Shown: positions 49,841-58,124 of the stretch, in pieces
How the letters are laid out: each line of letters begins with the position of its first letter
How positions within the stretch are numbered: the stretch's first letter is position 1
IMG/VR virus record: IMGVR_UViG_3300025109_000007
Span: 1 to 64,000 of that record
Direction: 5' to 3' (one strand)
From: a virus
DNA: 64,000 nucleotides
Program-made: the position numbers and the translations under genes
The notes under the pieces: generated by a model
What the model was told of the DNA's origin: nothing
Database searches by the model: none
Seen by the model: only the letters and a program-made list of their open reading frames with translations

Positions 49841-50196
49841 CAGCCCAGCGCCTTTCGGAGGGTGCTGCGCAGCTCATCGAGCTCCTTCTTGAGGCGCATG
49901 CGGTCCCCGATCAGCTGCAAGACCTCCGAGGCGATGTCGGCGTGCGACTCGACGGCGAGCAGCTCGGCGACGACGTCCAGCGTCGAGGCCTCGCCCTCGG
50001 CCGCGTCGTCCTCGCCCGCTTCGAGCGGGCTAGCCGAGCCGACCTGGACGCCCGGAGGTACCTGCCAGACGACGCGCGCGCGGCCCTCCTCGTCCTGCTC
50101 CACGTGGAGCGTGAGGCATCGGCCGCGGCCGACCTCCTTGACGATGGCTCGGGCCTTCCGCTCGCTCTCGCTTCGGTAGATGTCTCGTGCTTCCAT
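49840..50196 (-). CDS. Hypothetical protein
   Basis: 118 residues. A beta-rich centre (RCLTLHVEQDEEGRARVVWQVPPGVQVG) lies between two helices; the last is Leu/Lys/Arg-rich. The ATG at 50196 overlaps the upstream stop (ATGA). Not recognised. Confidence 0.48.
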   Translation of the reverse strand: MEARDIYRSESERKARAIVKEVGRGRCLTLHVEQDEEGRARVVWQVPPGVQVGSASPLEAGEDDAAEGEASTLDVVAELLAVESHADIASEVLQLIGDRMRLKKELDELRSTLRKALG

Positions 50197-50888
50197 CACT
50201 TCCGTGCCTCCCGGCCGCCGAGCTGGCGGGCCTCCTCTTCACGCAGGCGCGCCAGCTCGGCGGCCATCTCCTGCTCGACCTCCGCGCGCGCGATGGCGGC
50301 TGCGCTCATCCGGTGGCGGGCGCCGGTGCGCATCGCGCGAGCCACGAGCTCGCTCTCGTCGAGCCGCTCGAGGTCCGACTGGCGCTCCGCGACGCGCACG
50401 CGGCGCGGACGCGCGTCGACGGAGCCGAAGAAGACGAGCTTCGCGCGGAACCGAACCCGCCGGGCGAGCTCCTCCGGTACGGTCCAGAGCCCCTGGCGCC
50501 CGCGGCAGTCGACGGCTGGGATCGGGACCACGTTCGCGAGCACCCAGCCGATGCAGCCCGGCACGTACCACCCAGACTCGACCGCAGCGCGGGCGCCCGC
50601 GGCGGTCAGGGCCCAGGTCCCCTCGTATTCGATCGCGCCGTAGCTGTCGGCCGTCCGGACCCATCCGATCAAGCGCGCGACCCCCACGATCCCGGTCGGG
50701 CTGTCCTCGGGCACCCGCGGGCGGTCGCCTTCGGGCCAGAGCGAGTCGGCGGCCCACGTCTTCCCGGCGTGGATGGCGATCATCGTGCCGAGGTCTGCGC
50801 AGGGCGGGCGCCACGTGCGGTTCTCGACCCGCTTCGTCCCGTGCACGATCGCGTCAGACCATGGGCGGTGAAGTGTGAGCGCCTTCAC
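50196..50888 (-). CDS. ASCH-domain protein
   Basis: 230 residues from a GTG. MKALTLHRPWSDAIVHGTKRVENRTWRPP and IAIHAGKTW, then GIVGVARLIGW and YEGTWALT, give an ASCH/PUA-like fold (about 1-150), an RNA- or nucleotide-binding domain. The C-terminal 70 residues are a basic coiled helix. Its next gene upstream is a DUF5131 protein, a pairing seen in other phage genomes. Confidence 0.72.
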   Translation of the reverse strand: MKALTLHRPWSDAIVHGTKRVENRTWRPPCADLGTMIAIHAGKTWAADSLWPEGDRPRVPEDSPTGIVGVARLIGWVRTADSYGAIEYEGTWALTAAGARAAVESGWYVPGCIGWVLANVVPIPAVDCRGRQGLWTVPEELARRVRFRAKLVFFGSVDARPRRVRVAERQSDLERLDESELVARAMRTGARHRMSAAAIARAEVEQEMAAELARLREEEARQLGGREARK

Positions 50889-51970
50889 GCCTGACCTCCT
50901 GCGCACGGGAACTCGCGGACTCGAAGCTCCTCCGGCCACTCGGACGGGTCGCCGCCCTTGGGGTGCGTCAGGCGGACGCGCACGGGCGCACCCTGATAGC
51001 CGCCGTGCGGGAGCTCCTGCACGCGCCCTGCCTCTCCGAGCCAGCCGGGCCACCAGTCTGGCTCGCCAACGATCGTGAAGTTGTCGTCGTTCCGGGTGAG
51101 GACGTGGGCGCCGAGTTGCTTCACGAACACCGGCACGCCAGCGCGCCGCGCCTGCTCGATCGTGTCGCGTGCCCACTGCACGTCGAACGGGCGGGCGCCG
51201 TGGCCGCTCTCGCCGCCCACGATGATCCAGTCGAGGCCGGCGCCGAAGGTGGGAGCCAACGCGTCGAACGTGTGCTCCCGCGTCCCATCGCGAAACGAGT
51301 GCCGAATCCGTCGCCAGTCCACGCCTCCAAGGGCGGGCTCGTAGCTCGCACACCGGACCGCAGCGGGGAGCCGGCGCAGGATCGGGAGGCGCGCGGCCGC
51401 GGTGGGTTGGTCTTCCACCGAGACGCCGAGCCAGAACGGAAACGGGTCTTCGACGCCCATCACCGCGCTCACCGCGCGCTTCCAGACATCCGACTGCACG
51501 CGTAGTTGCTCGGGGGCCCCGCCGACGAACCACCCCATGCAGAGCTGCATCACCGCACGCGGATCGGGGTACTCGGCATCGAGCCAGTCGAAGAAGGCCT
51601 TCGCTCGCTCGACGCGCTTGGTGAGGATCTGGGCGGTGTGCCCGTGCCACGCGTGGGCGACGGCGATCATCCCGAGGAGCGCGGCGATCGTCTCGAAGGG
51701 GACCGGCTCGAAGAACAGGTCGCTGAGCGAGTTGATGAACCAGCGCTGCGGCTTGCGCGCGCGGAGCATCTCGTCGAAGCGGTGGGGCGCGTAGTTCACC
51801 TCTCCGTTCCACCGCACGCCCTGCTTGCCCACGACGGTCAGGCCGCGGTGCTGGGGCGAGAGCTTCCGGTGCACCTGTCCCTCGGCGTAGCAGTGGCGAC
51901 ATCCCTGGCTGACCCGGCGGCACCCGACGAAGCAGTTCAGGGTGCGGTCCGTCCACTCGATCTTACTCAT
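50885..51970 (-). CDS. DUF5131 / phage Gp37-Gp68 family protein
   Basis: 361 residues. The start SKIEWTDRTLNCFVGCRRVSQGCRHCYAEGQVH is the family hallmark, with a CxxxxxxCxxC cluster like that of radical-SAM proteins. Later segments (RWFINSLSDLFFE, IAVAHAWHGHTAQILTKR, WLGVSVEDQPTAAARLPILRR, LDWIIVGGESGHGARPF, VPVFVKQLGA) are all typical. Enzyme activity has not been established to my knowledge. Confidence 0.85.
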   Translation of the reverse strand: MSKIEWTDRTLNCFVGCRRVSQGCRHCYAEGQVHRKLSPQHRGLTVVGKQGVRWNGEVNYAPHRFDEMLRARKPQRWFINSLSDLFFEPVPFETIAALLGMIAVAHAWHGHTAQILTKRVERAKAFFDWLDAEYPDPRAVMQLCMGWFVGGAPEQLRVQSDVWKRAVSAVMGVEDPFPFWLGVSVEDQPTAAARLPILRRLPAAVRCASYEPALGGVDWRRIRHSFRDGTREHTFDALAPTFGAGLDWIIVGGESGHGARPFDVQWARDTIEQARRAGVPVFVKQLGAHVLTRNDDNFTIVGEPDWWPGWLGEAGRVQELPHGGYQGAPVRVRLTHPKGGDPSEWPEELRVREFPCAGGQA

Positions 51971-52530
51971 CGGGACCTCCGTTCAGGACGAGGGCGTCCG
52001 GCATCGCGGCGGGCGGCGGCGAAGATCTCGCGGTGCAGCCGGAGGCGACGCCGCTCGTGCCCGGGTGTGCGTGGGTCCTCGAGGCGAGCGTCGATCGCGC
52101 GCACCACGATCTCGCGTCCTCGCCGAACCCACTGGTAGAGCGCGTCCAGGCTGGGGGCCTCGACGCCGTACTCGTCGGTGAGCTGCGCCGCGAGCTCGGG
52201 CGATGGGAGTCGGAGGATGCGGCGCCTCATCGCGGCGCGCGCGCGCCGGCGAGCGCGCAGCCGCCGCCCCGCGTCGGCGCGCGCGTAGAGGAAGAACACG
52301 AGCTGGTCGAGGTAGTGCATCTCCGGGTTGGCGCGGAAGCGCGTCTTCGAGATGTCGGCGAGGAACTCGCGCGCTTCGTCCGATTCGGGGAGCGGCGTCG
52401 AGATCGGCGGGCGCGCGCTGGTCGAGGCGCTCGAGGAGTCCCCCGCGCCCACGCGCCGTGGGGGGGAGCGCCGCTCGGGCGCAGGGGACTCCTCCAGGGC
52501 CGCGGCCGCGGCGTGGTCGTGGCGGCTCAC
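51967..52530 (-). CDS. Hypothetical protein
   Basis: 187 residues from a GTG. A Ser/Ala/Arg-rich N-terminal half with low complexity, then a helical part (PEMHYLDQLVFFLYARADAG; PELAAQLTDEYGVEAPSLDALYQWVRRGREIVVRAID) that looks like a homeodomain-like HTH. Overlaps neighbours by 4 bases. Possibly DNA-binding. Confidence 0.48.
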   Translation of the reverse strand: MSRHDHAAAAALEESPAPERRSPPRRVGAGDSSSASTSARPPISTPLPESDEAREFLADISKTRFRANPEMHYLDQLVFFLYARADAGRRLRARRRARAAMRRRILRLPSPELAAQLTDEYGVEAPSLDALYQWVRRGREIVVRAIDARLEDPRTPGHERRRLRLHREIFAAARRDAGRPRPERRSR

Positions 52531-53072
52531 CGGGACACCTCGCGGGCGCCGCCGGTCCGGAACCACTCGACGACGAGCTCCACCTGGCGGTCTGAGAAGA
52601 AGGCTCGTGTCTGCCCCGGCGAGAGACCGGGGAGGTGACCGTGGTCGTGGAAGTGGTCGTGGTGCTCGCGGCAGAGCGGGACGGTCCGGTAGTCGTGGAC
52701 CTTCTGCGAGACCCCGCGCCGCGGCGCCCAGTGGTGCGCCTCGATCCCTGAGCGCGCCCCGCAGTGGCAGCACGGGAGGGAGGCGACCCATCGAAGGTAG
52801 GCGGCGTCGCGCGCGGGACCCTTTGGCCTCGGCTGCGGGCGGAGCGCGGGGCGCTCGAGCTGCGGCGGCGAGGACAGCGCGCCTGGGGAGGGTGCTGCTC
52901 GCTCGAGCGGGGAGACGCTGGCGAGCGCGACCCGCCGCGGCTTGGCCTTTCCATCCGGGACGACGAAGGCTTCCCCGGCGCCCTCCGCGACATGCGTGAG
53001 CTCTCCCTGGTACAGCTTCCGGCCGCCCATGCCGCGGACCTGGACGCGGTCCCCTGCTCGGAGCCGCTTCAC
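52527..53072 (-). CDS. HNH-type nuclease (DUF968/Ref-like)
   Basis: 181 residues from a GTG. N-terminal about 40 residues look like an SH3-like barrel (RLRAGDRVQVRGMGGRKLYQGELTHVAEG), then a basic linker, then YLRWVASLPCCHCGARSGIEAHHWAPRRG, DYRTVPLCREHHDHFHDHGH: a zinc-stabilised HNH motif (CxxC, HH, CxxHH). Phage proteins of this kind act in recombination or packaging. Confidence 0.75.
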   Translation of the reverse strand: MKRLRAGDRVQVRGMGGRKLYQGELTHVAEGAGEAFVVPDGKAKPRRVALASVSPLERAAPSPGALSSPPQLERPALRPQPRPKGPARDAAYLRWVASLPCCHCGARSGIEAHHWAPRRGVSQKVHDYRTVPLCREHHDHFHDHGHLPGLSPGQTRAFFSDRQVELVVEWFRTGGAREVSR

Positions 53073-53251
53073 GCTGCCCGCCTCGCCCGACGGTTGCGTC
53101 GGCTGACCTCGGCCGCGCGGCGCGCGCGGAGAGCGCACGCCTCACAGACGAACGCCCACGGACCGCCGGGCCAGAGGGGGCGGTCCTCGACCGCGGCGCG
53201 CTCGAGGCCCTTGCTCGCGCAGGGCTCACAGACCTGGTCGGCGCCGATCAT
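53069..53251 (-). CDS. Small zinc-finger protein
   Basis: 60 residues with CEPCASKG near the N-terminus and CEACALRARRAAEVSRRNRRARR, i.e. two CxxC pairs 23 residues apart and a strongly basic tail likely to bind nucleic acid. 4-base overlaps on both sides. Confidence 0.5.
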   Translation of the reverse strand: MIGADQVCEPCASKGLERAAVEDRPLWPGGPWAFVCEACALRARRAAEVSRRNRRARRAA

Positions 53252-53634
53252 CCGCAGTGCTCCTGCTGGAGGTGGACGGCCCCTGCTCGGTGGAGGAGCC
53301 AGCGCGCTCCGCCACCCCAGTCGGTCCCCGCCCACCGGCGCGCCGCCGTGTCGGTCCAGTCGGCCGGCGCGTCCCCGCCGCTGATCACGACCACGTGGAG
53401 GCGTCGTCGCTGAGCCCAGGCTACGACCTCGCTCCCGCAACGGGACCCGAGGTGCCAGTCGGTGACCACCGCGTCGAAGCCCCCCTCCGCCGTGTCGGGG
53501 AGGAACCGAGGGCTGGCGCGGTGATCGAACACCAGCGTCAGGCCCAGCCTGCGGGCCTCTGCCTGGATGATGCGCTGTACGCAGCGGGCCTTCCAGAGCT
53601 CGTCTTCGACGTGGAGGATGCGCAGGGTGTTCAC
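53248..53634 (-). CDS. Response-regulator receiver-like protein
   Basis: 128 residues from a GTG at 53634 (the frame opens 54 bases further up). LRILHVEDELWKARCVQRIIQAEA, FDAVVTDWHLGSRCGSEVVAWAQRRRLHVVVISGG follows the receiver fold: acidic pocket at VED, phosphorylatable Asp in VTDWHLG, and the Ser of VVVISGG. No output domain and no kinase in this operon. Rare for a phage early gene. Confidence 0.6.
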   Translation of the reverse strand: MNTLRILHVEDELWKARCVQRIIQAEARRLGLTLVFDHRASPRFLPDTAEGGFDAVVTDWHLGSRCGSEVVAWAQRRRLHVVVISGGDAPADWTDTAARRWAGTDWGGGARWLLHRAGAVHLQQEHCG

Positions 53635-54212
53635 GGCGCCTCCGCGTTGAGCTTCTCGACGATGGCCCTCGCGACGCTCTCGTCGCACTCCAGCGCGCCC
53701 ACGCGTACCCCGTCCGCGAGCAGCTCGAGGTCACCGCCTCGGACCGCGTGGAGGCTGTATCGACTCGGACGCTCGTCGCAGTCGGGGCAGATCGTGACGC
53801 CCTCGTCGTCGCTCCAGGCCTCCTGTCCGGGCGCGATCCACGCCTCGCACCCCTCGCAGCGCAACGCCCCGGCCTCGCGGGCATGATCGGAGCAGAGCGG
53901 CTCGTCCTCGAGCTCCACGACCGCTGCGACCAGCAGGCGCCCGTCGTCGTCGTGGCACAGCGCGCAGCGCCGCACGACCGCCGCGTCGGAGCGGGCGCAG
54001 CAGCGCTCCCGGATCTCGGCCTCGACGACGAGGGGCGCTCCGATGCCGGCCGCGAGACGTACCGCATCGATGTACCCGTCTTCGTCGATCGGCCCCGTGT
54101 GGCGGAAGAAGGGCCCGTCGCTCGTCTCGAGCGCGACGACGGCGTCCTCGCAGCCCTCCGCCCCGTACTCGCGTGCGTACCAGACGCGCGTGACTCGAAG
54201 AGAGCCGCTCAC
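53631..54212 (-). CDS. Zinc-ribbon-containing protein
   Basis: 193 residues with a beta-rich N-terminus (LRVTRVWYAREYG), RCALCHDDDGRLLVAAVVELEDEPLCSDHARE and CEGCEAWIAPGQEAWSDDEGVTICPDCDER: two treble-clef or ribbon-type zinc sites, then a C-terminal alpha/beta piece. 4-base overlaps with neighbours. Not assigned to a family. Confidence 0.52.
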   Translation of the reverse strand: MSGSLRVTRVWYAREYGAEGCEDAVVALETSDGPFFRHTGPIDEDGYIDAVRLAAGIGAPLVVEAEIRERCCARSDAAVVRRCALCHDDDGRLLVAAVVELEDEPLCSDHAREAGALRCEGCEAWIAPGQEAWSDDEGVTICPDCDERPSRYSLHAVRGGDLELLADGVRVGALECDESVARAIVEKLNAEAP

Positions 54213-54994
54213 GACGCGCTCCTCTCGGTCCAGCCAAAGAGCTCACGGGCGACGCGCTTCGCCGCGGCGACGCCGTTGGCGGTGAGCTGGCGTTGCCAGG
54301 CCTGGTGCGTGCGCGAGAACCGAAAGCCGGCGCGGCGCATGGCGCGGCACGTCTCGCGGTCCGGCCGCCGATCGAAGTGGACGCGCACGCGCACCTCTTC
54401 GACGTCTTCCTCGATGCGGAAGCCGTCGCCGACGATGTCCTCGGCGGGCTCGTAGCTCGCGAGCGACTCCAGCTCGGCGATGCGCTTCTTCAGCCTCCGG
54501 ATGTTCGCGCTGCCGTTCTTCGTCACGCACGGGGCCGAGAGCCACGGCGCCCGGCACATCGTCTCCTCGGCCGCCTTGACCAGCGCGTCGGAGATGCCAC
54601 TCGCGCGGAGGGCCTCGACGCCGCCCCGACGCCAGAGGCGGTTGATCCGCTTCTCCAGGTCGCGCCGTTCCTCGGCCCTCGTCAGCTGCGCGCGGAGGGC
54701 GTCGAGCGCCTCCGGGTCGTCCGACATGACGGCGCGCCCAGCGCCGGCCGCACGGTGAGACGCGCTCTTCGCCGCGTCGAGCAGCTCGACCGCCTTGCGG
54801 GCCTTTGCATCGTGCCGCTTCAGCGCGCCGCGGTGCTTCGCCTCCGAGTGGTGCCCAGCGAGGATCGGCTGGCCTTCTGGGATGCCGTTGAGCTCGGCTC
54901 GAGCGGCGGTGTAGGCCGCCTCGCCCTTGCCCCGAAGCTTCGCGGCTCGCTCCGCCGCGCGGTCGCGGCGCTCCTGTTGCTGCGCGGTGATCAC
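54209..54994 (-). CDS. DUF3560 family protein
   Basis: 261 residues. The start (RAAERAAKLRGKGEAAYTAARAELNGIPEGQPILAGHHSEAKHRGALKRHDAKARKAVE) is the DUF3560 signature, with GxPILxGHHSExxHR. A coiled region and a C-terminal domain (about 195-261, VRVHFDRRPDRETCRAMRRAGFRFSRTHQAWQRQLTANG) follow. The family is common on plasmids and phages, function unknown. Second gene of the leftward operon. Confidence 0.8.
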   Translation of the reverse strand: MITAQQQERRDRAAERAAKLRGKGEAAYTAARAELNGIPEGQPILAGHHSEAKHRGALKRHDAKARKAVELLDAAKSASHRAAGAGRAVMSDDPEALDALRAQLTRAEERRDLEKRINRLWRRGGVEALRASGISDALVKAAEETMCRAPWLSAPCVTKNGSANIRRLKKRIAELESLASYEPAEDIVGDGFRIEEDVEEVRVRVHFDRRPDRETCRAMRRAGFRFSRTHQAWQRQLTANGVAAAKRVARELFGWTERSAS

Positions 54995-55359
54995 GCGGCG
55001 CTCCGCGCGGCCTGCCGGAGGATGTCCATGCGGGCGTGGATGCGCTCCGCCATGACCCCGACGGCGCTGACCAGGTCACGGCCGGCGCCGCTCTCCACCG
55101 CGGTCCAGTGGATGCCGAAGGCGAGGTCGCGCTCACCGGCGACGTAGAGCCGGACCGTCCACTCGATGCCCATGGAGGCGGCGGCGGGGCGGCGGAGGAC
55201 GACGTAGCGGACCTCGCCGTCCTCGCTGTCGCCGGCCCACGCCTCGGCACCGGGCCCGTGTCCTTGAGCGAGCACCGGGGCGGGGCGCAGCTGCACCCGA
55301 TCCACCACCAGGCTCGTCCCATCTCGTTGCGTCTCGTCGTGTACCAGCTCGGTTTGCAT
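54991..55359 (-). CDS. First gene of leftward operon of element C
   Basis: 122 residues from the ATG at 55359; an upstream in-frame ATG at 55374 is possible. Beta-rich (VVDRVQLRPAPVLAQ, EVRYVVLRRPAAA, IEWTVRLYVAGERDLAFG) with a C-terminal helix. It sits directly downstream of the left operator at 55376-55391, and its 4-base overlap with DUF3560 starts the chain of overlapping genes. Not recognised. Confidence 0.5.
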   Translation of the reverse strand: MQTELVHDETQRDGTSLVVDRVQLRPAPVLAQGHGPGAEAWAGDSEDGEVRYVVLRRPAAASMGIEWTVRLYVAGERDLAFGIHWTAVESGAGRDLVSAVGVMAERIHARMDILRQAARSAA

Positions 55360-55374
55360 CGTCGTGACCTCCAA

Positions 55375-55436
55375 TGCGTACAGATGTACGCGTAGGCGCC
55401 GGCGATGTCAAATACAAAAGTACGCGTTACGAGCGA
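55375..55436 (-). promoter_or_regulatory. Left operator/promoter of element C
   Basis: GCGTACA-GA-TGTACGC at 55376-55391 is a perfect 7+7 inverted repeat; GTACGC recurs as a half-site at 55420-55425 beside an A-rich TACAAAAG. The same GCGTACA unit is repeated three times between the repressor and Cro-like genes at 56671-56755. It drives the leftward operon and overlaps the space behind the ImmA-like gene. Confidence 0.7.
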
Positions 55437-56108
55437 TCACGAGCAGTCCGCGAAGACGTCGATGCTCGCCAGCGAGATGACGCGAGCGAACCCGTGCTCG
55501 AACACGGGCCAAGCGCGCACCCCGCCGCATGACTCCGCGGGGGCGCGCGTTTCGATCGCCGCGTCGATCGCGTCGAGCTCGTCACGAGTCGGGCGCCGGT
55601 AGGGCCAGCGCTGCCCGGGAGTCACGATGGAGTAGGGACGGCGCGACCCGCTGGGGGTCTCGCAGTCCCACACCCAGGCAACGCCCGGCATGATGCTGAC
55701 GAGACGTCGGACGAGGGCCTCGTGAGAGGCCCACGGGTGCAAGGCCTTCAGCGCGAAGAGGCAGCCCCCCGTTCGGCGCATGTCCCGCGTGAAGTCGATC
55801 CGTGGGAGGAGCAGGCACGAGGCGATCGCGTCACACATGCGTTCTGTCTGCGAAGCGTGGGGAATCCCCTCCAGGTCGCACAGGTGGTGTGCGCACTCAT
55901 GAGCGACGGTGAAGCCTTGGCGCTCGAGGCGGTCGCGAGGGTTCACGAAGATCCGGTCGCCGATCAGGCAGCCCGCCTTGAGCGAGTCTGGACCGGTGCG
56001 GACCTCGAGGCTCAGCGCCCACGCGATCATCCACGGGTCGACCGGGACTGGTATCCCGCAGGAATCTAGGAGTTCGTTGGCCAGTCCTTCGCAGTCTTCC
56101 CAGTCCAC
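55437..56108 (-). CDS. ImmA/IrrE-type metallopeptidase
   Basis: About 223 residues from a GTG at 56108. The start is uncertain, because the open frame extends further up and no strong ribosome site is seen. The zinc motif VAHECAHHLCDLEG with a later ERMCDAIASCLLLPR is the M78 (ImmA) pattern: HExxH plus a distal Glu/Asp. Such proteases cleave or inactivate a partner repressor to induce the prophage. It lies directly downstream of the repressor gene in the same direction, fitting an ImmR/ImmA-type switch. Confidence 0.78.
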   Translation of the reverse strand: MDWEDCEGLANELLDSCGIPVPVDPWMIAWALSLEVRTGPDSLKAGCLIGDRIFVNPRDRLERQGFTVAHECAHHLCDLEGIPHASQTERMCDAIASCLLLPRIDFTRDMRRTGGCLFALKALHPWASHEALVRRLVSIMPGVAWVWDCETPSGSRRPYSIVTPGQRWPYRRPTRDELDAIDAAIETRAPAESCGGVRAWPVFEHGFARVISLASIDVFADCS

Positions 56109-56154
56109 GGGGACCCGGACGGAAGGTGCCTGGCTGAACTGACGCTCCTTGCGA

Positions 56155-56670
56155 TCATTCTGAACTCTCTTTGCGGAATCGGCGCACGCCCTGCGTGGCG
56201 GCCTCGTCCGAGACGTCCCGCACGACCTCGCCACCGTCGTCCAGGAGACGACGAGCGATGTCGAAGTACACGCCTGGCTCACTCGGAGGGCCGCCCCGGA
56301 ACTTGAGGTTCGCGAGCTGCTCGATCTGGCCATCGGTGAGCTCATCGAAGCGGGCGAAGTCGCGCTGGAACGCCTCGAAGGCCGCCGGCCTGGTCTTCGC
56401 CCGGCCGCGTACGTGGTTCGTGTAGTGCGGCTCTCCAAGGCTCTCGTCGTGGAAGAACCTGGCCTCGAGGTGCATCCGGTCCCGGACCTTCTTCAGCGTC
56501 GCCGCGCTCACCCCGGTTCGTGACCCGTCGACGAACTTCCGCACCGACGACAACGACAGCCCCGTGCGCTCGGCGACTCGTCCGGGCCATCCGCGTGCCC
56601 GATCGCACTCGTCCGCAAGCTGTTCGATGAGGAGGAGAAGTCGTCTGACTTCAATGGGTTGCGCCGCCAT
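56155..56670 (-). CDS. Repressor of element C
   Basis: 171 residues. HTH around VAERTGLSLSSVRKFVDGSRTGVSAATLKKVRDRMHLEARFFHDE (about 34-78) and a helical C-terminal part. Same family as 5304-5840 and the two B repressors (shared IEQLADE..RGWPGRVAE). The start is the ATG at 56670, 85 bases from the divergent Cro-like gene. The probable target of the neighbouring ImmA-like protease. Confidence 0.78.
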   Translation of the reverse strand: MAAQPIEVRRLLLLIEQLADECDRARGWPGRVAERTGLSLSSVRKFVDGSRTGVSAATLKKVRDRMHLEARFFHDESLGEPHYTNHVRGRAKTRPAAFEAFQRDFARFDELTDGQIEQLANLKFRGGPPSEPGVYFDIARRLLDDGGEVVRDVSDEAATQGVRRFRKESSE

Positions 56671-56755
56671 GCGGACAAATGTGTCACGCGGAACGCGTAC
56701 ATTGGTACGGATTCCCTTTGCGTCTGAAGTGCCGTTCGCGTACATCTGTGTCACC
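56671..56755. promoter_or_regulatory. Operator cluster of element C (three sites)
   Basis: Three related sites lie between divergent repressor and Cro-like genes: GCGGACAAATGTGTCA at 56671-56686, GCGTACATTGGTACGG at 56695-56710 (CGTAC-ATTG-GTACG is perfect) and GCGTACATCTGTGTCA at 56738-56753. With the left site at 55376 the consensus is GCGTACA-NN-TGTRYSR. Three right operators and one left recall the lambda layout. Confidence 0.72.
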
Positions 56756-57028
56756 ATGTCTGCGACGCCCCCCACCGCGGTCGAGCGCTTCAATGCGTGG
56801 CTCTCCGACAAGGAGCTGTCCTCTGCGAGGGCTGCGGAAGTCCTCGGATGCTCCGTCTCGATGGTGCAAAAGGTCCGGCAAGGGGACCGTGTGCCTGGTC
56901 TCGCGCTGGCGCTTGCGATCAAGCGCGAGTCGGGCGCCTGGGGCCCAGGACCGATTCAGCCGTCGGAGTGGGTGGTTCCGGCGAAGTCGGCGGTTCTCGC
57001 CCCGACCGGCTCGGACTCACCCCGATGA
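56756..57028 (+). CDS. Cro-like regulator of element C
   Basis: 90 residues with HTH SARAAEVLGCSVSMVQKVRQGDRVP (about 22-46), followed by GPGPIQPSEWVVP as in the Cro-like protein at 5921-6190. It starts two bases after the last operator site, so binding there would block its own promoter or translation region. Confidence 0.7.
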   Translation: MSATPPTAVERFNAWLSDKELSSARAAEVLGCSVSMVQKVRQGDRVPGLALALAIKRESGAWGPGPIQPSEWVVPAKSAVLAPTGSDSPR

Positions 57029-57105
57029 CCACCACGGTAACCAGTCGAACCGACGGCGAAACTGATCCGCCGTTCAGCGCTCTGCACAGCGCTTCTGACG
57101 TGCCC

Positions 57106-57672
57106 CTACTGTCGGAGCGCGTCTCGCACGAGAGTGCTGTTGGGCGGCTGCGCCCACCACACTCCGGAGCACGCGCGTCGCGCTCCGGACTCCAGCACGG
57201 CGGCGGCGTCGAGATGGGTGATCTCGAGTCGCCGCTCGACGACGGTCCCGTCGTCCAGCACGCGCTCTTCGTTCGTGACGCACTGAGCGAGGGCGCGCGC
57301 GCCGAAGCGCTCGTCGCAGGGCTCATCGATGGCGGTCGTCCCCTGGGGCGAGTCGAGACTCGGTGCCTGCCAGTCGACGGGGAAGGCCGCGGGTGGGACG
57401 AAGGTCGCCTCGATCGCGATGCACTCGACCACCCGTCCGGCGCGGCTGCGAGTGACGTAGAGATCGCGCGTCACTTCCTGGGGAGCGGGCACCGGGGCCG
57501 TCGGCGGCGCGGTCTCGGGCGCGGTCTCGGGCTCGGGCTCGGGCTGCACGGGCTGAGGCTGCGCAGGCGAAGCGGACGGGGCAGGCGGCGGTGGTGCAGC
57601 CCAGTCCCCACCGCAAGCCAGGGTCAGCGCAAGCAGGAGCGCCGAGGCGCTGCTGAGTCGAGTTGCGCGCAT
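57106..57672 (-). CDS. Lipoprotein in the immunity region
   Basis: 188 residues. Signal peptide with lipobox LTLAC (about residue 20), a Pro/Glu/Ala-rich spacer (about 25-65) and a soluble domain with four to five cysteines (VECIAIEATF, DEPCDERF, ALAQCVTNEERV, RRACSGVWW). It is transcribed against the rightward operon directly behind the Cro-like gene, the position of a conversion gene expressed in the lysogen. Not recognised. Confidence 0.62.
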   Translation of the reverse strand: MRATRLSSASALLLALTLACGGDWAAPPPPAPSASPAQPQPVQPEPEPETAPETAPPTAPVPAPQEVTRDLYVTRSRAGRVVECIAIEATFVPPAAFPVDWQAPSLDSPQGTTAIDEPCDERFGARALAQCVTNEERVLDDGTVVERRLEITHLDAAAVLESGARRACSGVWWAQPPNSTLVRDALRQ

Positions 57673-57722
57673 CTGTCGATTCTACACGCGAGCGGCGCGG
57701 GGCGAAGCGGGAGGACCAACTG

Positions 57723-58091
57723 ATGCAGACGCTCGTCTTCGACCCGAAACCGGGGAGCCCCAAGGCGGTCGCTGCGGGCTGCACCTGTCCTCGAGCGGAC
57801 AACGCGCACGGCGCTGGCGTCGGCTCGCCGCCCCGGTTTTTCATGTCCGGCGCGTGCCCGGTTCACGCCGTTCGGGAGCGAGAGCCCGATGACTGGGCCA
57901 CGCGGACGGCCGTGGCCTACGTGAGCGACCTGCGCCCGCCGCCGTCGGACGTCGACGTCGCGGTCGCCCGGCTCGCAACGGTCCTGCGCGAGGTCGCGTG
58001 CGACTGCCCGTGGGCGTCGCCGCTCGTGCGCCCGGAGCTCGTCGAGCCGACGCCTCGAGCGGGCAGCGAGGGCCGTACGGCGCACCGGTGA
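57723..58091 (+). CDS. Cys-containing hypothetical protein
   Basis: 122 residues starting after GGAGGACCAACTG. GCTCPRADNAHGAG, SGACPVHA and CDCPW suggest a small zinc site near the N-terminus with a helical C-terminus. First gene of the rightward operon of element C. Unknown. Confidence 0.48.
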   Translation: MQTLVFDPKPGSPKAVAAGCTCPRADNAHGAGVGSPPRFFMSGACPVHAVREREPDDWATRTAVAYVSDLRPPPSDVDVAVARLATVLREVACDCPWASPLVRPELVEPTPRAGSEGRTAHR

Positions 58092-58124
58092 ACCCCCGGC
58101 GCGTCGCCGGGGTGAGGAGGGATC

